A DNA stretch of 7,662 bases from Holophagaceae bacterium (GCA_003158505.1 PMJK01000135.1:1-7662); one strand, 5' to 3'; shown: positions 1 through 5,719, numbered from the stretch's first letter. Notes: generated by a model from the letters alone, not told the origin. Translations and numbers: made by a program.

Positions 1-593
1 CCGGATTCGCGGTAGACGCCGATCTGGGCGAGTTGTCCCCGGATCTTCCCGCCCTCCTTCCAGGCCTTGCCCGGCAGGCCATAGCTCAACGTCCGGTTGG
101 CGTAGCCCAGCCTGAAACGCTCCACGGCCTCCGGGTAAGCGATCCCTCGGGCTTTCAGGTAGTCCAGCGCCTCGGGGCTCCGCTTCAGCGTGTCGTGGTA
201 GTAGTCGATCACCTGTTGGAGCAGGGCCTGGTCGTCCGCATCGAACGCCACCCGGGGCGGGAGCTTCCGGAGGGCGCTCTGCATCACCGGAGCCGATGCC
301 GGGGCGCTCGGGGCGATGTCCGCCCGCAACTGCTCCACCGCGTGCCGGAAGCTGATGCCCTGGATCTTCATCACCCAATCGATGGGGCCGCCGCCCTCGC
401 CACAGCCGAAGCAGTGAAAGAGGTTCTTCGCGGGCGTGACGATCAGCGAGGGCTCGCCATCTTCGTGGAACGGGCACCGCCCCACTAGATCCTTGCCGGT
501 CTTCGTCAACTTGATGCCGGAGGCCTCCACCAGCCGCTCCACCGATACCTCGGCCTTCATTCGCTCCAGTTCGGCATCGGGGATTCGAGGCAT
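1..593 (-). CDS. CHC2 zinc-finger DnaG-type DNA primase, N-terminal part (runs off the left edge)
   Basis: The minus strand stays open from ATG 593 to the edge, giving 197 residues without a stop. A CHC2 zinc ribbon is clear: C40-x2-H43, then C61-x2-C64 in an FHCFGCGEGG context, the DnaG-type template-binding finger. After a short linker, residues about 140-195 match the start of the DnaG catalytic part (LKARGI, then ERFRLGYA, then an R-G-Q-L...G-V-Y-R-E-S stretch that in DnaG leads into the TOPRIM core). The TOPRIM core and C-terminus lie outside the window, so a fused helicase domain cannot be judged. The start is supported by GGAGG five bases upstream. It is transcribed away from the XRE repressor gene, and the region between them carries a shared operator-like dyad. 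Likely role: priming plasmid DNA synthesis in the cytoplasm. The family call is secure; that it serves this replicon is inferred from context. Confidence 0.93.
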   Translation of the reverse strand, partial: MPRIPDAELERMKAEVSVERLVEASGIKLTKTGKDLVGRCPFHEDGEPSLIVTPAKNLFHCFGCGEGGGPIDWVMKIQGISFRHAVEQLRADIAPSAPASAPVMQSALRKLPPRVAFDADDQALLQQVIDYYHDTLKRSPEALDYLKARGIAYPEAVERFRLGYANRTLSYGLPGKAWKEGGKIRGQLAQIGVYRES

Positions 594-605
594 GGATTCC
601 TCCGT

Positions 606-624
606 TTGACAGAAACCTTGTCAA
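606..624. repeat. Inverted repeat TTGACA-N7-TGTCAA in the primase leader
   Basis: Perfect 6-bp arms (606-611 and 619-624) separated by 7 bases lie just upstream of the primase Shine-Dalgarno sequence. Both strands read TTGACA, but no good -10 sits at the right distance before either gene, so it is unlikely to be a -35 box. It could be an operator or a small leader hairpin for the primase transcript. Confidence 0.35.
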
Positions 625-649
625 GGGGGTTTGGGCGAAAACGATTCGA

Positions 650-678
650 TTGAGTCTTACTGTATTTCACAGTAGAGT
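650..678 (+). promoter_or_regulatory. Promoter of the XRE gene with an embedded operator, overlapping a possible primase promoter
   Basis: A TTGAGT -35 (650-655) and a TAGAGT -10 (673-678) are 17 bases apart. The spacer is occupied by a perfect dyad, TACTGT-N5-ACAGTA (658-663 and 669-674). A repressor bound there would block RNA polymerase, the usual autoregulation layout for XRE proteins. On the opposite strand TTGACT (681-676) lies 17 bases from a weak AAGACT (658-653), a possible divergent primase promoter over the same dyad. Boxes and dyad are seen directly; activity and the identity of the binder are inferred. Confidence 0.5.
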
Positions 679-710
679 CAACCGTGATCCGAAAAGGGGG
701 ACCTATGCTC

Positions 711-1097
711 ATGGCTGTTCTTAACCAGGACAGGACGACCGTGAACAGCCAGGACGAAAGCTTCTTCAAGGCTCTGGGCGCTCGCATCGCGAACGCCCGC
801 AAAGCCCAGAACATCACGCAGCAGCAGCTTGCCGACCGGCTCGGCATTGCGCAGCAGACCTACGCCCAGTACGAGGTTGGGCGCTCACGCATTCCGGCCT
901 CCATGCTCCCGCAACTGGCCGATGACCTATCCATGACCCTGGACGAACTGATGGGGCAGAACGAGCGCCTTCGCGGTAAACCAGGCCCCATACCCAAGCT
1001 CCAGAAGCAGATCGAACGCATCAGCCAACTCCCGAAAACGAAGCAGCGCTTCGTGATGGAGATGCTGGATACCGTCATTGCCCAGGCAGGCCACTGA
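711..1097 (+). CDS. XRE/Cro-type helix-turn-helix transcriptional repressor
   Basis: A 128-residue protein. Residues about 22-80 form an HTH_3/XRE domain: the recognition region reads TQQQLADRLGIAQQTYAQYE, followed by GRSRIP and the helix closing on LDELMG. The C-terminal 40 residues are basic and helical, probably for dimerisation; there is no LexA/CI-type self-cleavage domain. Start choice: the frame is open from GTG 684, but AAGGGGGA at 694-701 favours ATG 711 (nine-base spacing) or ATG 705 (three), and GTG 684 would sit at the predicted transcription start. The gene diverges from the primase and is followed closely by a terminator, so it is monocistronic. Likely role: repressing its own promoter and possibly the primase or replication genes through the dyad at 658-674. 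The family is clear; the targets are inferred. Confidence 0.9.
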   Translation: MAVLNQDRTTVNSQDESFFKALGARIANARKAQNITQQQLADRLGIAQQTYAQYEVGRSRIPASMLPQLADDLSMTLDELMGQNERLRGKPGPIPKLQKQIERISQLPKTKQRFVMEMLDTVIAQAGH

Positions 1098-1109
1098 AAC
1101 ATTTCTTCT

Positions 1110-1163
1110 TTAGCAGCTAAGAAAGGCAGCCCCCACGCGGCTCTTGGGGTTGGGGGGCTTTTC
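1110..1163 (+). terminator. Intrinsic terminator after the XRE gene, preceded by palindrome TTAGCAGCTAA
   Basis: The stem AGCCCCC (1128-1134) pairs with GGGGGCT (1153-1159) and is followed by TTTTCT, a normal rho-independent terminator beginning about 30 bases after the stop codon. Just before it lies the palindrome TTAGCAGCTAA (1110-1120) followed by GAAAGG. Almost the same block recurs after the MobC-like gene at 6026-6041. Confidence 0.75.
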
Positions 1164-1225
1164 TAAGCAGCAGTACAAAGGAACTGCGCACACACGCGAC
1201 AGCCCTTAGAGCGTGAGCTTTTCGA

Positions 1226-1370
1226 GGCGCAACGCGCCGGAACTCCCTGCGGGGTTCGGCTTTGAGCCCCTTCTTTGCGCAGGGGATTAGCAGGGGTCTA
1301 CCCTGCCTGCTGATCCCCTGCGTCCGTCCCGGCCCGTCGCCCCCTCGCCAGCAGGGGGGGCGATGGGACG
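1226..1370. other. Tandem long hairpins: candidate replication origin element or structured RNA
   Basis: Four stems follow one another. (1) GGCGC/GCGCC, 1226-1230 and 1234-1238. (2) GGGGTTC with GAGCCCC around 1251-1270, one G-U pair. (3) 16-base arms at 1278-1293 and 1307-1322 with a single T/G wobble, whose loop holds a mini-stem GGG-TCTA-CCC. (4) A compound stem: CGTCCC (1325-1330) with GGGACG (1365-1370), and inside it TCGCCCCC (1337-1344) with GGGGGCGA (1356-1363). None ends in a T tract, so they are not typical terminators. On a rolling-circle plasmid such folding suits a single-strand origin, a double-strand origin or an antisense control RNA. The stems are seen directly; the role is inferred. 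Confidence 0.45.
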
Positions 1371-1509
1371 GGCGTGAGCGTAACGCTGAATCTATGCGGT
1401 CCTGAGCGGATGGCGTGGGTCGTGGCCCCTCACGGGCGCTCTCATGGCCGGAGCCGTGACAGCGGGCTTTTCCGCTGGCGCGGCCCTGGCGAGAGCGAGC
1501 CGCACGGGA

Positions 1510-1575
1510 TGCTCCGAAAACTTTTTCGATACGGAGCAGAGAAAAAACCGGCACGATTTTGCACCCGTTTTTTCT
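1510..1575. terminator. Two adjacent dyads with A/T tracts, possible bidirectional terminator
   Basis: TGCTCCG (1510-1516) pairs with CGGAGCA (1532-1538), and between them CGAAAA can pair with TTTTCG. Directly after, AGAAAAAAC (1540-1548) pairs with GTTTTTTCT (1567-1575), extended by two G-C pairs past one mismatch. An A-run upstream and a T-run downstream is the pattern of terminators working in both directions. It would isolate the gene at 1749 from upstream transcription. No gene ends immediately before it, so the role is uncertain. Confidence 0.4.
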
Positions 1576-1748
1576 TGGTCCTCGCGCACCAGCACTGCGG
1601 CAATTTGCGGTCACTGGTTTTCGAGGTGATATTTCGCTCTCATTTTGTTGTAAATAACCAGCTTTACACCCTCGCGTGAGTGTCGTTACTTCTGTTATCA
1701 GGAAACATCTGGAAAGAGATTCGACGCTTTGGACGATGCGGAGGAGCG

Positions 1749-1994
1749 ATGAACGACAAACGATTTCCGGTTGGAAAGGTCACCCGGACTGAACTCCGCC
1801 GGTGGTACCAGGCCGAGTACGACTACTCCCCTAGCTGGTACACCATCACGGCAGCCATCGAGCAGGGCATGCCCTGCGAACCTCACCCCTTTCTGGCCGG
1901 GAGGCTGCTCTTCGACCTCGAGGCATGTACGGCCTGGATCCGGGCGCGACGCGCCAACCAGCCATCCCTCAGGCCCTCCAGAAAGAAAACGTGA
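1749..1994 (+). CDS. Small basic protein, possible excisionase/winged-helix-like DNA binder
   Basis: The protein has 81 residues. ATG 1749 is preceded by a strong GGAGGAG (1740-1746), which is why I prefer it to the longer frame opening at 1680. Not firmly recognised. Near residues 12-25 is a basic aromatic patch (RTELRRWYQAEY), and residues about 55-68 (LLFDLEACTAWIRARRA) resemble the third-helix end of small MerR/AlpA/excisionase-type winged helices, where an F-x-hydrophobic-E stretch precedes an aW-hydrophobic-R motif. The tail is strongly basic (RPSRKKT). It lies just before the Rep gene in the same direction, separated by three hairpins, which is where a copy-number or rep-control protein would sit. 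A DNA-binding regulator of rep is a reasonable guess but not shown. The alternative is a hypothetical accessory protein. Confidence 0.65.
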   Translation: MNDKRFPVGKVTRTELRRWYQAEYDYSPSWYTITAAIEQGMPCEPHPFLAGRLLFDLEACTAWIRARRANQPSLRPSRKKT

Positions 1995-2009
1995 GCCTCT
2001 AACAGGGCA

Positions 2010-2033
2010 CCCCCCGGCGTAGCACACGGGGGG
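2010..2033 (+). terminator. G/C hairpin after the small DNA-binder gene
   Basis: CCCCCCG (2010-2016) and CGGGGGG (2027-2033) form a 7-bp perfect stem with a 10-base loop, 15 bases after the stop codon. No U-run follows (the next bases are CACCAAATCT), so it would be a weak terminator or an attenuator before rep. Confidence 0.45.
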
Positions 2034-2053
2034 CACCAAATCTGATGCCTGCG

Positions 2054-2082
2054 GGTAGGGACCGATTGCGGCGGTCCCTACC
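2054..2082. repeat. Perfect 11-bp hairpin upstream of rep, candidate double-strand origin or attenuator
   Basis: GGTAGGGACCG (2054-2064) and CGGTCCCTACC (2072-2082) are perfect complements around the 7-base loop ATTGCGG. It lies 45 bases before the rep start. In rolling-circle plasmids the initiator nicks in the loop or flank of such a hairpin, often next to rep. The pC194-type nick sequence CTTGATA is not here, so origin function is only a possibility; transcription attenuation is the other. Confidence 0.4.
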
Positions 2083-2100
2083 GTGCCGCCCAGGACGCGA

Positions 2101-2130
2101 GCGCCTTCACAGGCGCAGGGACTCGTCATG
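2101..2130 (+). promoter_or_regulatory. Leader hairpin and ribosome binding site of rep
   Basis: GCGCCT-TCAC-AGGCGC (2101-2116) is a perfect 6-bp hairpin with a four-base loop. The rep Shine-Dalgarno AGGG (2117-2120) abuts its 3' arm, seven bases before ATG 2128. Folding so close to the ribosome site could limit Rep translation. It also supports ATG 2128 over the GTG at 2083, which would lie inside the preceding hairpin region. Confidence 0.45.
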
Positions 2131-3627
2131 TCTACAGCACCGGACCTCGCGGCCCGCGCTACCAGTATGGATTCAGGCGAACCGCCGGAGCAATCCGGGG
2201 ATGATTCGCCCAAGCCTGCACCACGCCAGAGCAAGGCTGGAAAGACGGGTGATGCGAGGCCGCCCCGGAGGGGGCGGCGTCCACTAAATAGCACTTTCTC
2301 CCAAACAGCCGATTATCAGAAACTTCCACCCGGTATTCCTGCTCCCGAGGTTCCCTCCCTGGCCGGGTTCCGGCGTGGCCACCGGAAGTCCTCCTGGTCC
2401 CTGAAAGCCGACTTCCTTGCCGCCATCCAGCAGCAGTTCGGTGAGCGGGAGGAGACGGCCCACGCCCTGAAAAACCTGCGGCTCTGCGGCAAATCCAGGC
2501 GGAGCAAGGACCAGGACGGAAAGCTGCGCGTCGTTGGGCGGAGGAAGGTAGACCAGGGCAAGGACATCGGCGGCCATGTCGCCGGGCTCTGGAAGTGCTG
2601 TAAGCGCCTCTGTCCCGTCTGTGGGCTGCGGCTGGCCGTGCGGCGGCTCCTCCAACTTCAGCGCCGGGCTGCCGTCGTGGAACAGGATCCCGGCCTGATC
2701 CACGCCACGGGAGCCCTCACCTGTCGGCATCACATGGGCGGCAACCCGAGGCAGAAATTCGACGCCCTGTCGGCCCTGTGGAACGAGTTCACAAAGCAGC
2801 CGTGGGTCGGCGGCGACAAACGAGTGAAGTCCTACCACCCCAGAATCCTGGCGGGCTACTTCATGGCCCCGGAAACCACATTCTCGCTGGTGTTCGGGTT
2901 CCATCCCCATCTCCAATTCGGTGCCTCCTTGCGGCCTCCGGTGGACCTGCCCACCCATGCCGAAAAGGAGCGGTGGTTCCTCGAATACCGGAACCGCTGC
3001 CGGGCTTGGTTCGAGGCGAACGCGCCACGCTTCCACATCACCTGCGAGTGGCAGGATGACTGGCTCCAGATGGCCCATGGGGCGCTGGCAATCGTGGTCC
3101 ACTACATCTGCAAGGGAGAGAAATACCACGAGGCACTGGCCATCGATGTGACCGAGATGGAAGCGCCCGGATCCAAACTGGCGGACCTCGACCGGCTCTT
3201 TCAGGAAGGCGTGTTCGGCGCATTGAAGCGGTCTCGCGGCCTCTCCGAGTCTGAGATGCCGGTGGGCGAGCGCCTGAACCTCTGGAACGCGACTCGCGGC
3301 ATGAAGTGGTTTCGGGTCGGTGGCCTCTGGCGGGACAAAGACACTGCCAAGTCCGACGAGGACACGATGGCCGAGGATGAGACGGCGGATGAGGATGTCG
3401 TGGAGATGGCCCCGGCGGCATGGGATCGCCTCCGGCGGGAAATCATCCACATCCTCTGCGCCCTCCTCGGAGATGTCCGCTACTCCCGGTCCATGGTCGT
3501 CCAGGCCTGGGCCGCTGCCGAATTCATGCTCGTCCAGGGCTGCGACCAGCGGACCATCCGCGACACGATCCTGAGCCTCCTGCCGAAGGATCCCCTGCAT
3601 CCCCCGAAAGCGCCCACGACGGCCTGA
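2128..3627 (+). CDS. Rolling-circle replication initiator (Rep_1-like HUH endonuclease)
   Basis: A 499-residue protein. After a disordered, Pro/Arg-rich N-terminus (1-70), a zinc-finger-like cluster C157-C158-x3-C162-P-V-C165 followed by Arg-rich helix matches the Cys motif seen in pC194/pUB110-type (Rep_1) initiators. The HUH motifs follow in order: motif 1 near LTCRHH (197-202), motif 2 H259-P-H261-L-Q263, and motif 3 Y326-I-C-K329, the YxxK that carries the nicking tyrosine. The usual final His of motif 2 is Gln here. An acidic patch (about 409-427) precedes a helical C-terminal domain of about 70 residues. Expected role: nick the plasmid double-strand origin, stay covalently bound through Tyr326 and start rolling-circle synthesis. 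It is longer than typical Rep_1 proteins because of both terminal extensions. The fold assignment rests on motifs read by eye. Confidence 0.82.
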   Translation: MSTAPDLAARATSMDSGEPPEQSGDDSPKPAPRQSKAGKTGDARPPRRGRRPLNSTFSQTADYQKLPPGIPAPEVPSLAGFRRGHRKSSWSLKADFLAAIQQQFGEREETAHALKNLRLCGKSRRSKDQDGKLRVVGRRKVDQGKDIGGHVAGLWKCCKRLCPVCGLRLAVRRLLQLQRRAAVVEQDPGLIHATGALTCRHHMGGNPRQKFDALSALWNEFTKQPWVGGDKRVKSYHPRILAGYFMAPETTFSLVFGFHPHLQFGASLRPPVDLPTHAEKERWFLEYRNRCRAWFEANAPRFHITCEWQDDWLQMAHGALAIVVHYICKGEKYHEALAIDVTEMEAPGSKLADLDRLFQEGVFGALKRSRGLSESEMPVGERLNLWNATRGMKWFRVGGLWRDKDTAKSDEDTMAEDETADEDVVEMAPAAWDRLRREIIHILCALLGDVRYSRSMVVQAWAAAEFMLVQGCDQRTIRDTILSLLPKDPLHPPKAPTTA

Positions 3628-3636
3628 CCCCTCGCG

Positions 3637-3659
3637 GTGCGGCCTCGCTGAGGCTGCGC
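3637..3659 (+). terminator. Hairpin after rep, weak terminator
   Basis: GTGCGGCCTC and GAGGCTGCGC form a 10-bp RNA stem with two G-U pairs and a three-base loop, 9 bases after the rep stop. The following CGGTTCTTGTC is only slightly T-rich, so read-through into the next small gene is likely. Confidence 0.4.
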
Positions 3660-3699
3660 CGGTTCTTGTCATCAATCCAGCCATTCACCGGAGGCATCC

Positions 3700-3951
3700 A
3701 TGCCCGACAACGGAACCCAGAAACCGCTCCCATTCCCTCGCACCATGTCGCTGAAACCCGCGCCAGACGACGGTTTCCCACTCACGCGGGAAAGGGCGGC
3801 CATGCGGCAGAAAGTGGCGTCACTCCAGAGGATCCTCGATTACCAGGGCGATCCTGCCGTCGCCCTCACCATCAAAGACGAGCAGATCCGCGCCCAGGCC
3901 CACTACATCAAAGCCCTGGAACGGGCGGTCCGCAGGCTTGCCGAGCGGTAG
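3700..3951 (+). CDS. Small charged helical protein, function unknown
   Basis: An 83-residue protein starting at ATG 3700, with GGAGG six bases upstream. The first 30 residues are Pro-rich and probably disordered. Residues about 31-83 are a continuous helix-forming, Arg/Glu/Gln-rich stretch (RERAAMRQKVASLQRIL, then IKDEQIRAQAHYIKALERAVRRL) with heptad-like Leu/Ile spacing, suggesting a short coiled coil. It follows rep by 72 bases in the same direction and may be co-transcribed, so a Rep-associated or copy-control accessory is conceivable. It converges with the next gene, leaving six bases between the two stop codons. I do not recognise a family. Confidence 0.7.
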   Translation: MPDNGTQKPLPFPRTMSLKPAPDDGFPLTRERAAMRQKVASLQRILDYQGDPAVALTIKDEQIRAQAHYIKALERAVRRLAER

Positions 3952-3957
3952 CCCGCC

Positions 3958-4731
3958 CTACTCCGGCCCTGTGTCCCCCCAGACGCCATGCTGGTGATGG
4001 AACATGCAACGGATGACCGGTTCTGCCTCGGCACAGTCCAGGGAGAGTGAGCATCCCGTAACGGTCGGGGTCTGCGTCCAGCCCGTCGTGTGCTGGAGTT
4101 CCGGGGCGTCCAGGGGGCGCGGAGCCTCCACGCTGCGCAGGAGCACGGGGATCGGACTTTCCTGGGGGGTCGTCCACCCCAGCCACAAATCCGGCGCGGG
4201 CTCCACGGGCAGCGGTGGAACCGGGGCTGGATCCGGATCCTGAAACGGCGGGCGCAATATCGCCAGACGCCAGTCCTGCTGCGGATCCTCCGGCACCTGC
4301 TCCCAGAGCGCCTGGAGGAGATCCCGCTTAAAACTGGTCCACAGGTCTGCCAGAGTCTCGGCGGCCTGCGGCGGCATCTGGCGCAGCACATGCTGCGGCA
4401 GGGAGGGTGCGGACATCGCGTAGATTGAGGAGGACAGGGCCTTCCAGCCGCTGCTGTGCCTGCGGTACAGGTGGTTGTCCAGGGCCTCCCGGACCTGCTC
4501 CTGGCAGAATCGCTGGCGGCGCATCGCGGGATTCTCGCTCCAGCGGCGCAGGTCACTTTCGAAATGCAGCAGGGCGCAGGCCTCGGCCAGTGGCCACGGA
4601 TCCTCCGGGCAGAGGAACGGCATCAGGGCTTCCGGGTAGCCCAGGCCCTGCCAGGGGCGCTCGGGGTCGAACGGCACGGGGCTTTCGGCCTCCACGGGGT
4701 TTGCGTTCGGGGCGGTTGGGTTTGGGCTCAC
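3958..4731 (-). CDS. Uncharacterised protein overlapping the relaxase 3' end
   Basis: A 257-residue protein from GTG 4731, chosen because GGAGGAG lies two bases upstream in transcript sense (4733-4740); the frame is open further to 4875 but has no comparable site. Order of features: Pro/Asn-rich N-terminus, a Trp/Pro/Leu-rich segment (PWQGLGYPEALMPFL, PWPLAEACALLHFES), a helical central part with Arg- and Gln-rich stretches, then a Pro-rich C-terminus. There are no membrane segments, signal peptide or recognised catalytic motif. It is downstream of and co-directional with the relaxase, and its first 60 codons overlap the relaxase tail in another frame. This implies translational coupling and a mobilization-related role, as with the nested mob genes of IncQ plasmids, although no similarity to MobB is visible. 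Coding status is likely; function is unknown. Confidence 0.68.
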   Translation of the reverse strand: MSPNPTAPNANPVEAESPVPFDPERPWQGLGYPEALMPFLCPEDPWPLAEACALLHFESDLRRWSENPAMRRQRFCQEQVREALDNHLYRRHSSGWKALSSSIYAMSAPSLPQHVLRQMPPQAAETLADLWTSFKRDLLQALWEQVPEDPQQDWRLAILRPPFQDPDPAPVPPLPVEPAPDLWLGWTTPQESPIPVLLRSVEAPRPLDAPELQHTTGWTQTPTVTGCSLSLDCAEAEPVIRCMFHHQHGVWGDTGPE

Positions 4732-5491
4732 GGCTCCTCCTGAGTTCGGGGTGGTTCGTTTCGTTCTCTTGCTCAATGGCGGCGAGCCTCGCCCCCACCT
4801 CTGTGGAGCCGGGCTCCTTCTTCTCCATGGCTGCAACGGCCCTTCCCAGGTGGAATCCGGGGATGAGCGGCACACCCTGGCGCTGATACGACCTGTGGTC
4901 CACGCGCTCCTTCCGCCCGGCTTCCGCCAGGGTGTCGTTGATCATCCGCGCCCATGTCTCGCGGATGAGTTCCACGGGGTTGATGGGGGTCTTGCTGCGC
5001 TTGGTCGCGATGCCATCCAACGCCGTGACCTTCTTCCCGAAACTCCCATCCGCCCTCACTTCGCAGGCCGACAGCAGCATGTCCACATGGTGGTTCCAGG
5101 CCTTCCGGTGGACGCCGACATCCACCCCCACATGGAAGGTATCCGCCAGCCAGCGGGCGAACCGTTCCGCCAGCGTGGATTCCTGGTTGCGGGTGAGGCC
5201 ATGCGGCAACGCTGCGTCGATCTCGCGGGCCGTCACGGCGTCCTGGCGTCGGTGATGCTGCTCCACGCCATTCCAGAACGCGGAGCGGTCCATGGTCGGG
5301 CAGCCATCGGGCAGGATCAGGGGAAGCGGAGCCACATCCTGCTTGCGCCGGTAGTCCGCGACGAACCCGGTCCGGTGGTCCACCATCCGGGATGCCGACC
5401 GGTAGGCGGATGCCATGACCGCAGAGCGCCCCTGCGACCGCCGGAGAACCGACATCGAGAGGTGATACAGCGGCGGGCGTGGGGCGGGCAT
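4553..5491 (-). CDS. mobA: MobA/MobL-family (MOBQ-like) relaxase
   Basis: A 312-residue protein from ATG 5491, six bases after AGGAG; an in-frame GTG at 5524 lacks such a site. Motif I is YHLSMSVLRRSQGRSAV followed by ASAYRSAS, with Y30 the likely nicking tyrosine. A MobA-type segment AREIDAALPHGL contains E90, a probable metal ligand. Motif III reads H128...N133-H-H135-V-D137 where the family usually has N-P-H-A-H, so the last His is Asp. Further family signatures are FGKKVTALD (151-159) and ERVDHRSYQRQG (195-206). After about residue 245 the protein is a basic, Pro/Gly-rich tail without domains, overlapping the next gene. Role: nick and covalently bind oriT, then lead the strand into a helper plasmid's conjugation channel. 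The oriT predicted upstream and the divergent MobC-like gene fit the RSF1010-type plan. Being only 312 residues, it lacks the primase domain of RSF1010 MobA. Confidence 0.9.
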   Translation of the reverse strand: MPAPRPPLYHLSMSVLRRSQGRSAVMASAYRSASRMVDHRTGFVADYRRKQDVAPLPLILPDGCPTMDRSAFWNGVEQHHRRQDAVTAREIDAALPHGLTRNQESTLAERFARWLADTFHVGVDVGVHRKAWNHHVDMLLSACEVRADGSFGKKVTALDGIATKRSKTPINPVELIRETWARMINDTLAEAGRKERVDHRSYQRQGVPLIPGFHLGRAVAAMEKKEPGSTEVGARLAAIEQENETNHPELRRSREPKPNRPERKPRGGRKPRAVRPRAPLAGPGLPGSPDAVPLPGGSVATGRGLRPAAFRK

Positions 5492-5558
5492 CGCGGGCTC
5501 CTGGGGGTGCGGGGGGCTTGCCACCTGCTGGGGTATCGGGGGTGTCCCCTGATCGCAC

Positions 5559-5596
5559 GTATTCCACCAACGGGGGAATACTCTAAGTGCGCCATT
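5559..5596 (+). other. oriT: Predicted MOBQ-type origin of transfer (oriT)
   Basis: An inverted repeat GTATTCC / GGAATAC (5559-5565 and 5575-5581), extended inward by two G-C pairs past one A/G mismatch, is followed two bases later by TAAGTGCGCCATT (5584-5596). This mirrors the RSF1010/R1162 oriT, where an imperfect 10-bp inverted repeat precedes TAAATGCGCC and the nick. It lies between the divergent relaxase and MobC-like genes, the same place as in IncQ plasmids. I expect the nick near 5595-5597 on the plus strand. The sequence match is direct; function is inferred. Confidence 0.75.
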
Positions 5597-5719
5597 CTGG
5601 ATAACACATCGAAACAGTTCGTTACACTCGTGGTGATGCTTGCACTGTCAGAGTAGGCCGAATAATGGACGTGTCTAGGGCGGACCATGGCCTATATTGG
5701 GCGATGGGATGGAGGTTTT

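Larger units (their letters stand above)
1166..1700. other. Region without a convincing gene, rich in hairpins
   Basis: About 535 bases separate the XRE terminator from the leader of the next gene. Open frames here (for example 1117-1614 minus and 1374-1679 plus) have poor Shine-Dalgarno sites and low-complexity Arg/Ala/Pro-rich translations, so I read them as non-coding. The left part (1226-1370) contains four consecutive hairpins, and the right part (1510-1575) two more with A/T tracts. After 1600 the sequence becomes more AT-rich, as expected for a promoter leading to the gene at 1749, but I cannot choose a convincing -35/-10 pair. I see no iterons, tRNA or CRISPR repeats. Confidence 0.6.

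Noticed and set aside
33..488. 151-codon plus-strand frame at the left edge
   Set aside because: It is the shadow of the primase gene on the other strand, which has the CHC2 motif.
658..674. LexA (SOS) box suggested by CTGT...ACAG
   Set aside because: A LexA box of the E. coli type needs eight bases between CTGT and ACAG; here there are five. An XRE operator fits better.
1117..1679. Open frames on both strands (165 and 101 codons) in the hairpin region
   Set aside because: Their translations are low-complexity and cover terminator and hairpin sequence; no ribosome site or family resemblance.
2284..3684. 466-codon open frame on the minus strand
   Set aside because: It lies entirely antisense to rep. 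The plus frame carries the zinc cluster, HUH and YxxK motifs and a ribosome site; the minus frame is an effect of GC-rich codon use.
4751..5656. 301-codon open frame on the plus strand
   Set aside because: Antisense to the relaxase, runs through oriT, and has no Shine-Dalgarno or recognisable motif.
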